46,495 bases of DNA from assembly GCA_031179845.1 (NCBI GenBank), contig JAPSHM010000003.1, positions 1-46,495 of the forward strand. The letters are read 5' to 3'. The DNA is from Pedobacter sp. (GTDB lineage Bacteria > Bacteroidota > Bacteroidia > Sphingobacteriales > Sphingobacteriaceae). The position numbers were made by a program, and so were the translations under genes. The notes beneath the pieces were generated by a model. It made no database searches. It saw nothing but the letters and a program-made list of their open reading frames with translations, and was not told the origin of the DNA. Every line of letters begins with the position of its first letter. Positions within the stretch are counted from its first letter, which is position 1. Shown here in pieces: positions 34,220-42,575 of the stretch.

Positions 34220-34255
34220 ATCCGGCCGGGCTCTTTAGCTCAGCCGGATTTTTTT
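34220..34255 (+). terminator. Terminator-like hairpin upstream of pnuC
   Basis: ATCCGGC...GCT (34220-34232) pairs with AGCTCAGCCGGAT (34237-34249), one mismatch and one G-U pair, followed by six or more T (34250-34255). It precedes the apparent pnuC promoter, so it either ends an unknown RNA or is an attenuator in a longer pnuC leader. Its middle resembles the D-arm start of a tRNA by chance. Confidence 0.65.
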
Positions 34256-34271
34256 ATGTAAATCCGTTTAG

Positions 34272-34279
34272 TACTTTTG
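34272..34279 (+). promoter_or_regulatory. TAnnTTTG element abutting pnuC
   Basis: TACTTTTG ends 5 nt before the ATG at 34285, suggesting a nearly leaderless pnuC transcript. TTT lies at the right distance upstream but without the G. Confidence 0.45.
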
Positions 34280-34284
34280 GGGCG

Positions 34285-34896
34285 ATGGAATTACTCAAAG
34301 ACAGCCTCAGTCAGTTTCTTTTCCAAACGAGCGCCTTAGAATGGCTCGGTGTGTTAACGGGAATAATATGCGTCTGGCTTGCAGCAAGAAATAACATCTA
34401 CAGTTGGCCTATCGCGCTTGTCAGCGTTGTGGTCTATATGTTTATTTTCTTTGAGTCGAAGTTGTATGCCGACATGGGCTTACAGGTCTACTTCTTCTTT
34501 ATGAACATTTATGGCTGGTATTACTGGAGCAAAGCCGCTAACCATCAAAAGACATCAAGACCGATCAGCAGTGCGGGAAAGAAAGAAATGCTTTTTTCGG
34601 CAATCGGCATTCTTGTATTCACCGTCATACTTGGGCAATTGCTTTACAAGAACACAGATGCTGCATTACCCTACCTGGATAGTTTTTGCACAGCATGCAG
34701 TCTGGTCGCACAAATTTTCCTGGCCAGAAAAGTGATCCAGAATTGGCTGATCTGGATCTTTGTTGATATCATTTATGTCGGAATGTACCTATCGAAAGAC
34801 CTATACGCAACTGCGATCATGTATACGTTATATGTTTATATTGCATTGGTCGGCTATTTAGAATGGAGAAAAATTTACCGTGAACAAGCAAATTAA
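34285..34896 (+). CDS. pnuC: PnuC-family vitamin transporter
   Basis: A 203-residue inner-membrane protein with about seven hydrophobic helices and the family motif MNIYGWYYWSK, plus WIFVDIIYVGMYLSKDLYATAIMY near the C-terminus. PnuC proteins move nicotinamide riboside by facilitated diffusion, while close relatives (PnuT) carry thiamin in Bacteroidota. The next gene is a NadR-like kinase, which favours nicotinamide riboside; the TPP-riboswitch unit 0.6 kb downstream leaves thiamin possible. The start at 34285 is chosen because the extension to 34207 would run through the terminator hairpin and promoter. Its end overlaps the kinase gene by 17 bp. Confidence 0.88.
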   Translation: MELLKDSLSQFLFQTSALEWLGVLTGIICVWLAARNNIYSWPIALVSVVVYMFIFFESKLYADMGLQVYFFFMNIYGWYYWSKAANHQKTSRPISSAGKKEMLFSAIGILVFTVILGQLLYKNTDAALPYLDSFCTACSLVAQIFLARKVIQNWLIWIFVDIIYVGMYLSKDLYATAIMYTLYVYIALVGYLEWRKIYREQAN

Positions 34897-35410
34897 AAAA
34901 ATAGCTATAGTTGGCCCGGAAAGCACGGGAAAATCGACCATAACCAATCTCCTGGCAACGCATTACCAGACCCTATGGGTACCTGAATATGCGCGTTATT
35001 ATTGTGCTGCACTGACATCGCCCTGCACGTTGCAAGATGAATTGAACATGTTCCATGGGCAGGTGGCCCTTGAAGCGTCTATAGAATCCGTTGCAGAGAA
35101 AGACTTCATATTTTGCGACACTACCTTTCTAACTGTAAAAATATGGTGCGATGAGGTTTATAATGAAACGCCAACGGTAGTTTTGGATGCGCTGCCGCAA
35201 TATCATTATGATCTATATTTATTGATGGACATTGATCTTCCCTGGCAGGAAGACCCGCTCAGGGATTTCCCTCATAAACGCGAATACTTCCTGGAGGTAT
35301 GGCATAAAGAATTGCGTGCTTTAAACGCAAATTATGTATTGATCCAGGGAGTGGAAGACAGGCTTGACCATGCTTTAACTGCTGTTGATGATTTTCTTCA
35401 ACGCGCTTAA
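34880..35410 (+). CDS. NadR-like P-loop kinase (predicted ribosylnicotinamide kinase)
   Basis: A 176-residue kinase with the P-loop GPESTGKST (residues 12-20), the segment WVPEYARYY, IFCDTTFLTVKIW with its Walker-B-like Asp, and the lid-like PWQEDPLRDFPHKREYF. This matches the C-terminal ribosylnicotinamide kinase domain of NadR without the adenylyltransferase or repressor parts. Phosphorylation would trap the vitamin brought in by PnuC. It starts at GTG 34880, overlapping pnuC by 17 bp, so coupling is strong. Because a thiamin unit lies next door, a thiamin-vitamer substrate should be kept in mind. Confidence 0.83.
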   Translation: MNKQIKKIAIVGPESTGKSTITNLLATHYQTLWVPEYARYYCAALTSPCTLQDELNMFHGQVALEASIESVAEKDFIFCDTTFLTVKIWCDEVYNETPTVVLDALPQYHYDLYLLMDIDLPWQEDPLRDFPHKREYFLEVWHKELRALNANYVLIQGVEDRLDHALTAVDDFLQRA

Positions 35411-35423
35411 CTTATTTCCTTTC

Positions 35424-35454
35424 TTGTAATTGATAAAATAAGCAGGTACCTTTA
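35424..35454 (+). promoter_or_regulatory. Promoter of the TPP-riboswitch unit
   Basis: TTG (35424-35426), exactly 20 nt, then TACCTTTA (35447-35454), one mismatch from TAnnTTTG. The start site would fall at about 35460, at the 5' edge of the riboswitch. Confidence 0.6.
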
Positions 35455-35459
35455 CCTCA

Positions 35460-35570
35460 TCAAAAGGGGGTGCCTTGTTTTGCAAAAAACACAAAAACAG
35501 GCTGAGAGCATACCCAATATATCTGAAAACAGATATATGCACCTGATCCGGATAATGCCGGCGTAGGGAT
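35460..35570 (+). promoter_or_regulatory. TPP riboswitch (THI element)
   Basis: The conserved THI-box parts are present in order: GGGGGTGCC (35466-35474), CTGAGA (35502-35507), ACCTGATCCGGATAATGCCG (35541-35560) and GCGTAGGGA (35561-35569). An optional hairpin ATATATCTG/CAGATATAT lies at 35517-35538. It senses thiamin pyrophosphate and should repress the TonB receptor unit when thiamin is plentiful. No intrinsic terminator follows. ACCCCTT (35602-35608) downstream could pair with AAGGGGGT (35464-35471), a possible alternative fold. Confidence 0.96.
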
Positions 35571-35639
35571 TGGAGTTATGGAGTTTAACTGGGCTGTGAG
35601 TACCCCTTACTTGCAGTGGTTTAACTAAAAGATCAAAAA

Positions 35640-38114
35640 TTGAGAACACTATTTATCGCCCTAATCGCGATCCTGTTGTTGCCTAATCTGGCAAAAGCAC
35701 AATTTACAATTTCAGGCACTGTATCGGAAAGATCGGGTAAAAAACTGGAAGGTGCATCGGTAAGAATTAAGAACCAGTCGACCGGAATCATTACTGACGC
35801 ACAAGGGAAATACCAATTCAAAGATCTACGGGCAGGGAACTACACTTTGAGTGTAAGTTATATTGGCAATCAAACGGTGGAAAGAACCATTAACCTCAAA
35901 AATGATGAAGTGATTGATTTTATTTTGTCTCCATCCGCATTTCTTGCAGATGAGGTAATTGTTACGGCTACACGTGCAGGGGAGAAATCTCCCACTACGT
36001 ACAAAAATATAGGGAAAGCCGAAATTGAACAAAACAACTTTGGGCAAGACCTGCCATTCATTTTAAACAACACACCTGGTGTTGTCGTTACTTCTGACGC
36101 TGGAGCAGGTGTAGGTTACACGGGGATCAGGATAAGAGGCAGTGACGCCAGCAGGGTGAATGTTACCGTAAATGGAATCCCATACAACGACAGCGAAAGC
36201 CAGGGGACATTTTGGGTAAATATGCCCGACTTTGCCTCTTCTGTGGACAACATCCAGATCCAACGCGGTGTTGGAACTTCAACAAATGGTGCGGGCGCTT
36301 TTGGCGGTAGTTTAAACATCCAGACCAGCGCATCATCAGACGTACCTTATGCAGAACTCAACAATACGTTCGGCTCTTTTAATACGCTGAAGAATACCGT
36401 CAAGGTAGGTACCGGACTGATCGACAATCAATGGAGCTTTGACGGTCGCCTGTCCCGAATCAAATCTGATGGTTTCATCGACCGTAGCGCTGCTGATCTA
36501 AAGTCTTTCTTTTTATCGGGCGCCTATCATGGAAAGACCAGCTTGCTAAGGATTAACGTGTTTGGTGGTTCTGAAGAAACCTACCAGGCCTGGAATGGTG
36601 TTCCGGAAGCGAAGCTCCGTGGCGACCGTGAAGGTTTACAGACCCATTATGAAAATAACCTGGGATATTTGTACAATTCAACCGCAGATTCCCTGAACTT
36701 ATTCAATTCCAACAACCGAAAATACAACCAGTTCACGTACAAAGACCAGAACGATGTGTATACACAAAGTCATTACCAGGCCCTGTATGCAAAGCAAATC
36801 AACGGACAATTATCATTTAACGGAGCCTTACATTATACCGATGGAAGAGGTTACTTCGAAGAATTCAAAGCAAGCGGAAAATTTGAAGATTATGGTCTGC
36901 CTAACGTAGAGATTGGTGGAACGACGGTTGACAGGACCGACCTTGTCCGCCGACGCTGGTTAGATAACGACTTCTATGGCGTAACCTACTCTTTCAATTA
37001 TACGCCAACTGCTGAGCTGAACTTCACCCTTGGCGGTGCTTATAATCAATATCGTGGCAAGCATTTCGGAGAAGTGACCTGGGCCCAGTATGCTTCTACA
37101 GCGGCGAACGACTACCATTATTACGATGGTAAAGGAAGTAAAGATGATTTTAATTCCTACGCTAAAGTTAATTATAGCCCGGTAACTGAGTTGAATTTAT
37201 TTGTAGATCTACAATATAGGAATGTGGCCTATGACATCACCGGGACGGATAAGAACCGCAAACAACAGGACTTTCATAACAACTACAACTTCTTCAATCC
37301 GAAATTTGGTGCTACTTATCTGCTTAACGCACAAAGTAATGTTTATGCCTCATTCAGTGTGGCCAATAAGGAACCCAACCGGGATGACTTTACAAACCTG
37401 AAAGATGGACTTGATGTACCTAAACCAGAACGCTTGAATAACGTTGAAGCAGGTTACCGTTTTAAAAGCAATGGTCTTACTGCCGGTGTTAATGTATACG
37501 GTATGTTCTACAAGGATCAATTGATCTTTACCGGAGAAATCAATGAGTATTCCGATGCTTACCGTCAAAATGTAGATAAAAGCTCACGTATTGGTGTTGA
37601 AATGGATGCATCGTATGTGATCAGTCCGAAATTTGCCGTAAATGCCAATGCTGCATTGAGCAGGAACAAGATCAGAAATTACATTGATTACGTATCTGAG
37701 TACAACGGTGACTTCGACCTGGTCAATATCCAGGCTACTACTTATGCGAATCCAGATATTTCCTTTTCTCCAAACACTGTCCTTTTCGGTGAGCTCGTTT
37801 ACAAACCTTTGTCGGGATTTGCTATCGCCTGGCAAAGTAAGTATGTAAGCAAACAATATATGGACAATACCCAGAATGAAAACCGCAAGTTGGATGCCTA
37901 TTGGGTGAACAATGCGAGGCTTGGTTATGACTTCAATTTAAAAGGCATCAAGAACATCAACATCGGGTTATTGGCGAACAACATTTTAAACCATAAATAT
38001 GAAAGCAACGGTTATACCTACAGCTCTATTTATCCATGGGCTACGGTGACTGAAAACTTTTATTTTCCTCAGGCGGGAACTAATTTCTTACTTTCGCTTA
38101 ATTTGAAATTCTAA
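35640..38114 (+). CDS. TonB-dependent outer membrane receptor, predicted thiamin importer
   Basis: An 824-residue outer-membrane transporter. It has a signal peptide (LFIALIAILLLPNLAKA), a carboxypeptidase-D regulatory-like domain (about 23-100, ISGTVSERSGKKLEGASVRI), a plug domain (about 110-230, with VVTSDAGAGVGYTGIRIRGSD and NGIPYNDSESQGTFW) and a long beta-barrel ending in LSLNLKF with the typical terminal Phe. The TPP riboswitch in its leader indicates that thiamin or a precursor is the cargo. It starts at a TTG (35640): an in-frame stop lies at 35622 and there is no ATG between. It is the first gene before the ThiE-like gene, 23 bp away. Confidence 0.93.
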   Translation: MRTLFIALIAILLLPNLAKAQFTISGTVSERSGKKLEGASVRIKNQSTGIITDAQGKYQFKDLRAGNYTLSVSYIGNQTVERTINLKNDEVIDFILSPSAFLADEVIVTATRAGEKSPTTYKNIGKAEIEQNNFGQDLPFILNNTPGVVVTSDAGAGVGYTGIRIRGSDASRVNVTVNGIPYNDSESQGTFWVNMPDFASSVDNIQIQRGVGTSTNGAGAFGGSLNIQTSASSDVPYAELNNTFGSFNTLKNTVKVGTGLIDNQWSFDGRLSRIKSDGFIDRSAADLKSFFLSGAYHGKTSLLRINVFGGSEETYQAWNGVPEAKLRGDREGLQTHYENNLGYLYNSTADSLNLFNSNNRKYNQFTYKDQNDVYTQSHYQALYAKQINGQLSFNGALHYTDGRGYFEEFKASGKFEDYGLPNVEIGGTTVDRTDLVRRRWLDNDFYGVTYSFNYTPTAELNFTLGGAYNQYRGKHFGEVTWAQYASTAANDYHYYDGKGSKDDFNSYAKVNYSPVTELNLFVDLQYRNVAYDITGTDKNRKQQDFHNNYNFFNPKFGATYLLNAQSNVYASFSVANKEPNRDDFTNLKDGLDVPKPERLNNVEAGYRFKSNGLTAGVNVYGMFYKDQLIFTGEINEYSDAYRQNVDKSSRIGVEMDASYVISPKFAVNANAALSRNKIRNYIDYVSEYNGDFDLVNIQATTYANPDISFSPNTVLFGELVYKPLSGFAIAWQSKYVSKQYMDNTQNENRKLDAYWVNNARLGYDFNLKGIKNINIGLLANNILNHKYESNGYTYSSIYPWATVTENFYFPQAGTNFLLSLNLKF

Positions 38115-38137
38115 CACCATCAGGAAATTACATCACC

Positions 38138-38770
38138 ATGAAAAAGTTCATCGAAAAACTCCATTTCATTACACACGATATTCCAAAGCTTACGCACATT
38201 GAGCAGGCACAGATTGCCTGCAATGCTGGTGCTAAATGGGTTCAGTATCGCTGTCTGACTAAAGATGACGATGAGCTATTGAAAGATATACATGCGATAG
38301 CAGAGATCTGTGACGATTGGGGCTCCACCCTGATCGTCACAGATCATATTCATTTGAACGGCAAGGCCGATATTCAAGGATTCCATATAGAAGACTTTGA
38401 TGCAAATTTTGTTAAGCTGCGCGAAAAGCTAGGTGAAGCTGTTACCATTGGCGGATCTGCTACTACTTTAGCAGGGCTGATCCGTTTAGCGGAGGAAGGT
38501 GCAGACTACGCGGGGTTTGGTCCTTTTTACACCACGACTACCAAGCCAAACAACGCGGCCCTATTGGGCATAGCTGGTTATCAACAGGCGATGGAAGCGT
38601 TACAAGGCATGCAGATCGACCTGCCGGTTCTTGCGGTGGGCGGTGTTACTATAAACGATGTAGACGCGTTAATGCAAACCGGGATCTTCGGTATAGCGGT
38701 CTCTTCAGCCATTAATCAGGCGGAGGATATGAGTGCTGCTTACCAGGCTTTTTACGACCGGATCAGATAG
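38138..38770 (+). CDS. thiE: ThiE-family thiamine phosphate synthase
   Basis: A 210-residue TIM-barrel protein of the ThiE/TenI family. It shows WVQYRCLT, IVTDHIHL, a divergent HIEDFD where classic ThiE has HLGQxD, GGSATT, GADYAGFGPFYTTTTKPN, LAVGGV and GIAVSSAI. The product would be thiamine phosphate from the pyrimidine and thiazole parts, in the cytoplasm. It lies within the riboswitch-led unit, so it is presumably repressed by thiamin pyrophosphate. The altered HLGQ-like motif makes TenI-like or altered activity possible. No thiazole or pyrimidine biosynthesis genes are nearby, fitting a salvage role. Confidence 0.8.
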   Translation: MKKFIEKLHFITHDIPKLTHIEQAQIACNAGAKWVQYRCLTKDDDELLKDIHAIAEICDDWGSTLIVTDHIHLNGKADIQGFHIEDFDANFVKLREKLGEAVTIGGSATTLAGLIRLAEEGADYAGFGPFYTTTTKPNNAALLGIAGYQQAMEALQGMQIDLPVLAVGGVTINDVDALMQTGIFGIAVSSAINQAEDMSAAYQAFYDRIR

Positions 38771-38809
38771 ATACAATTAAACAAAATAAATATATGTTAT
38801 TGATGATTG

Positions 38810-40114
38810 ATGACATACATTTGTTTAAAATTCATTTTGTTGGAAGATCAAGTTCCTATAGAGAAACCCGACCCTTTTGCAGCGCTCCGCTTTCGCGAAT
38901 TCCGATCATATTTAGGAATGCGTTTCTTCTTCACCTTTGCCTACCAGATGCAGGCAGTAATTATAGGTTTTCATATTTATTACCTCACTAAAGATCCGTT
39001 GGCATTGGGTTTAATAGGGCTATGTGAAGTTATCCCGGCAATTTCAATTGCGTTATATGGAGGATACATTGCCGATAAATCTGAAAAAAGGGCCTTACTG
39101 GTTAAGGTGATCTCTGGGGTACTCTTATGCTCCCTCGTGATGCTGCTTGTCACTTCAAAACAAATGCAACCTTATCTTCCAAAAGGCTACACCTTACCCA
39201 TCCTGTATTGCATGATATTTGGAATCGGAATAGCGAGGGGATTTTTTAGTCCGGCTACCTTTTCACTGATGGCCCGCATTGTTCCAAAAAAGTTGTACCC
39301 CAATTCAAGCACATGGAACAGCTCCAGCTGGCAGATGGCTTCCATTCTTGGCCCGGCTGCAGGTGGTTTAATTTATGGTTTCTATGGGATTACAGTAACT
39401 TTCATCGTCATCATCTCTTTTATCCTGATTGCCATCATCTGCATCTTCTTTTTGAAGACCTATCCGTCGACCTATGTTCCCAAGGAAAGCCTGCTAAAAA
39501 GCCTTACTGCGGGTGTCCGATTTGTGTTCAGGAGCAAAATGATGCTTGGCGCAATGAGCTTAGACCTCTTTTCCGTATTTTTTGGTGGGGCGGTTGCCTT
39601 ATTGCCCGTATTTGCGAACGACATACTTAAGGTTGGACCGGAAGGACTTGGCTTTATGCGTGCCGCAGTTTCAACTGGTGCAGTGCTCAGCATGTTGGTG
39701 ATGACCCGCTTTTCGCCCATGAACAAGCCATGGCGAAACCTGCTGATTGCGGTCACCGGTTTTGGTATCAGCATCATCGGCTTTGGTCTTTCCAAGAATT
39801 TCTACCTTACCCTTGGGTTCCTTTTCATGGAAGGGGCATTTGACAGCATCAGTGTCATTGTCCGCTCTACGATCATGCAATTACTTACCCCTGATGAAAT
39901 GAGGGGACGCGTCTCGGCTGTGAACAGTATGTTCATTGGCTCATCGAATGAAATCGGGGCCTTTGAATCCGGTTTAACAGCTAAATTGATGCGTACAGTA
40001 CCTGCGGTAGTCTTTGGCGGCAGCATGACCATTCTCATCGCCGGCATTACCTATCTAAAAACAAAAGGCTTAATGAAATTAAGCCTTGAGGAAATAAACG
40101 AACAGAAAGTTTAA
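38810..40114 (+). CDS. MFS transporter (EntS-like)
   Basis: A 434-residue carrier with about twelve transmembrane segments. It has the major-facilitator loop YGGYIADKSEKRALL between helices 2 and 3 and a long permease domain of the enterobactin-exporter type (MFS_3). It lies 39 bp after the ThiE-like gene and may be part of the thiamin unit. However TACATTTG at 38816-38823 lies inside the first codons, and a TTG at 38840 (giving MEDQVPIEKPDPF) would be the start if that element is a promoter. Cargo unknown. Its last 4 bases overlap the opposing ABC gene. Confidence 0.85.
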   Translation: MTYICLKFILLEDQVPIEKPDPFAALRFREFRSYLGMRFFFTFAYQMQAVIIGFHIYYLTKDPLALGLIGLCEVIPAISIALYGGYIADKSEKRALLVKVISGVLLCSLVMLLVTSKQMQPYLPKGYTLPILYCMIFGIGIARGFFSPATFSLMARIVPKKLYPNSSTWNSSSWQMASILGPAAGGLIYGFYGITVTFIVIISFILIAIICIFFLKTYPSTYVPKESLLKSLTAGVRFVFRSKMMLGAMSLDLFSVFFGGAVALLPVFANDILKVGPEGLGFMRAAVSTGAVLSMLVMTRFSPMNKPWRNLLIAVTGFGISIIGFGLSKNFYLTLGFLFMEGAFDSISVIVRSTIMQLLTPDEMRGRVSAVNSMFIGSSNEIGAFESGLTAKLMRTVPAVVFGGSMTILIAGITYLKTKGLMKLSLEEINEQKV

Positions 40115-41862
40115 ACTGTGGTCAAACGCTCACCGATCTGCTGTCTCCACATTGCATAGTATAACCCATTCTGTGTAACCAGTTCATCGTGTGTTCCTTG
40201 TTCGATCACATTTCCTTTTTCCAATACATAGATCTTATCCGCATGGCGGATGGTAGATAACCTGTGCGCAATTAGAATGGTAATGTGGTTATCTATATCA
40301 GATACCTCACGAATAGTTGCTGTGATCTCTTCTTCAGTTAACGAATCCAATGAAGAAGTAGCTTCATCAAAGACCAGGATATCAGGTTTACGTAAAAGCG
40401 CCCGGGCGATCGACAAACGTTGCTTCTCGCCGCCAGAAACCTTTACTCCACCTTCGCCAATTACGGTATCCAAACCTTTATCTGCCCTTGCCAGTAAGTT
40501 CTGACAAGCCGCCTGGTGAAGCACCCGCATGCATTCTTCATCAGAGGCATCGGGCCTTACAAATTGTAAGTTCTCCCTGATCGTACCGGAGAACAGCTGT
40601 GTGTCCTGAGTTACAAAACCGATCTTTTCTCTCAGCATATCCAGGTCTATATCTTTTCCAGTGATGCCATTATATTTAATGTCGCCTGATTTTGGACCAT
40701 ATAAGCCAACTAATAATTTCACAAGAGTTGTTTTTCCCGAGCCTGATGGTCCGACAAAAGCCACCGTTTCCCCAATACCAGTCTTGAAGCTGATTCCGTT
40801 TAACGCGTTGGTTGAGGCCGATTGGTGTTTGAACCCTACATTATCAAATTCCAGTTCTGTAATTTTTGTGAGTGTTGCTGGATTAGCTGGCTTTTTATCT
40901 TTTGGTATCGCCATGATCCGTTCAAAATTATTAAGCGATACTTCGGTTTCGCGATAGATGTTGATGATGTTTCCAAGTTCCTGTAGTGGCCCAAAAATGA
41001 AGAAGGAGTAAAGAAAAAGGGAAAAGTACTCCCCCACAGTGATCTGTCCGGCAAAGATCAGGTACATCATTAAAAACAGCAAGCTGTTTCGCAACAGGTT
41101 CACAAAAGTACCCTGTATGAAGCTCAGGCTCCTGATGTATTTAACTTTTTTAAGTTCCAGTCCTAATATTTTGTTGGTAGTTGTACTTAGCCTGTTGATC
41201 TCCTGTTTTGCCAGGCCCAAACTCTTCACAAGTTCAATATTGCGCAATGACTCGGTTGTCGAACCAGCAAGAGCAGTTGTTTCATCAACAATCGTTCTTT
41301 GTACTTTTTTGATCCGCTTGCTCAGGTATGAACTCAGGAAGCCAAGTAAAGGGATTGACGAGAAATAAACGACCGCAATCACCCAATATACCGATATGGC
41401 ATATACCGTTACAAAAATGATCCCGATGATACTTGTAAATAGCACATTGATCATTGCCTGAACCAACTTTTCTGTATCGGTCCTTACTTTTTGCAGTATG
41501 CCTAAAGTTTCGCCACTTCGCTGGTCTTCAAATACCTGGTAAGGTAACTCCAGCGAATGCGCCAATCCATCAGAGTAGATCTTTGCCCCGAGCCGTTGTG
41601 TAATCACATTCACGTAATAATCCTGGAAGTTCTTAGCGATACGTGAGGCCATTGCGGCGCCCATTGCAAGTAAAATTAATACTCCGGCGCCTTTGATGAA
41701 CTCATCTGCACTGAAGTTTTTATGATTTGTAAGGTATTTATCTATGATCAGTCGAAAAATGTAGGGATCGAGGAAAGAGAAGATCTGATTGACGGCAGCC
41801 AGGAACAGGGCCAGGCAAACGAGTCCTTTGTAATTCTTCAGATAGCTGTATAAAATCTTCAT
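40111..41862 (-). CDS. ABC exporter (fused permease and ATPase)
   Basis: A 583-residue half-transporter: six transmembrane helices in residues 10-300, then the ATPase with Walker A GPSGSGKTT (371-379), VSGGEKQR signature, Walker B ILVFDEATSSLDS and IIAHRLST. It belongs to the multidrug/lipid exporter group and acts as a dimer. It differs from the MsbA-like protein at 6260 in sequence and neighbourhood. Its stop overlaps the MFS gene by 4 bp on the other strand. It is separated from frr by a terminator. The substrate cannot be read from sequence. Confidence 0.9.
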   Translation of the reverse strand: MKILYSYLKNYKGLVCLALFLAAVNQIFSFLDPYIFRLIIDKYLTNHKNFSADEFIKGAGVLILLAMGAAMASRIAKNFQDYYVNVITQRLGAKIYSDGLAHSLELPYQVFEDQRSGETLGILQKVRTDTEKLVQAMINVLFTSIIGIIFVTVYAISVYWVIAVVYFSSIPLLGFLSSYLSKRIKKVQRTIVDETTALAGSTTESLRNIELVKSLGLAKQEINRLSTTTNKILGLELKKVKYIRSLSFIQGTFVNLLRNSLLFLMMYLIFAGQITVGEYFSLFLYSFFIFGPLQELGNIINIYRETEVSLNNFERIMAIPKDKKPANPATLTKITELEFDNVGFKHQSASTNALNGISFKTGIGETVAFVGPSGSGKTTLVKLLVGLYGPKSGDIKYNGITGKDIDLDMLREKIGFVTQDTQLFSGTIRENLQFVRPDASDEECMRVLHQAACQNLLARADKGLDTVIGEGGVKVSGGEKQRLSIARALLRKPDILVFDEATSSLDSLTEEEITATIREVSDIDNHITILIAHRLSTIRHADKIYVLEKGNVIEQGTHDELVTQNGLYYAMWRQQIGERLTTV

Positions 41863-41913
41863 GCGTTATATGTTTTGGATGGAAGTAGCAAAAACTAGCT
41901 GTCAAAAATAAAG

Positions 41914-41945
41914 AAAGGGAATGAAGCTAATGCTTCATTCCCTTT
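41914..41945 (-). terminator. Terminator of the pyrH-frr end
   Basis: Perfect 14-bp stem (41914-41927 with 41932-41945) and a 4-nt loop; on the minus strand TTCTTTATTTTTG follows. It lies 28 nt past the frr stop. Confidence 0.88.
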
Positions 41946-41972
41946 AATTTACAAGGAGATTATATTTCGTTG

Positions 41973-42536
41973 TTAAACGGTCATGATATCTTTCTCCTTG
42001 GCTTCTGCGTGTTTATCTACTTTAATGATATACGCATCCGTTATTTTCTGCACCTCAGCTTCCCCAACTTTGATTTCATCATCAGAGACGCTTTCAGCTT
42101 TCAACTTTTTAATTTTCTCATTGGCATCTTTGCGAATGTTACGAACGGTAACTTTTCCGCGTTCTGCTTCTTCCTTAACTTTCTTAACAAGGTCCCTTCT
42201 TCTTTCTTCCGTCAGTGGAGGCACCACCAGGCGAATCACGATACCATCGTTCTGAGGATTTATGCCGATGTTGGCTTCCATGATGGCGCGTTCAATTGGC
42301 ACCAACATATTTTTTTCCCATGGCTGAACCAGTATGGTACGTGCATCGGGGGTGTTGATACTTGCTACCTGGGCCAAGCCAGTTGCACTTCCATAATAAT
42401 CCACAAATATGCCGTCTAACATTCCAGCGGAGGCTTTTCCTGCACGAATCTTAGTCAGTTCAGCTTCACAATGGTCAATTGCTCTGTCCATGCTCGCCTG
42501 GGCATCCTGTAATTGTTTCTTTATGAGGTCATTCAT
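41973..42536 (-). CDS. frr: Ribosome recycling factor
   Basis: A 187-residue tRNA-mimic that with EF-G splits the post-termination ribosome. It shows the family signatures TKIRAGKASAGMLDGIFVDYYG, PQNDGIVIRLVVPPLTEERRRDLVK and RNIRKDANEKIKKL. It follows pyrH by about 40 bp on the same strand, the usual pyrH-frr order. TATATTTG (42561-42554) upstream could give extra transcription. Confidence 0.97.
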   Translation of the reverse strand: MNDLIKKQLQDAQASMDRAIDHCEAELTKIRAGKASAGMLDGIFVDYYGSATGLAQVASINTPDARTILVQPWEKNMLVPIERAIMEANIGINPQNDGIVIRLVVPPLTEERRRDLVKKVKEEAERGKVTVRNIRKDANEKIKKLKAESVSDDEIKVGEAEVQKITDAYIIKVDKHAEAKEKDIMTV

Positions 42537-42575
42537 GTTTTGTAAAATTTAAGCAAATATAAAATTTATTTAGCA

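Noticed and set aside
34225-34252. tRNA-like start (GGGCTCTTTAGCTCAGCCGG)
   Set aside because: It resembles the acceptor and D-arm of a tRNA, but no anticodon or T-arm follows and the segment forms a terminator hairpin with a T run.
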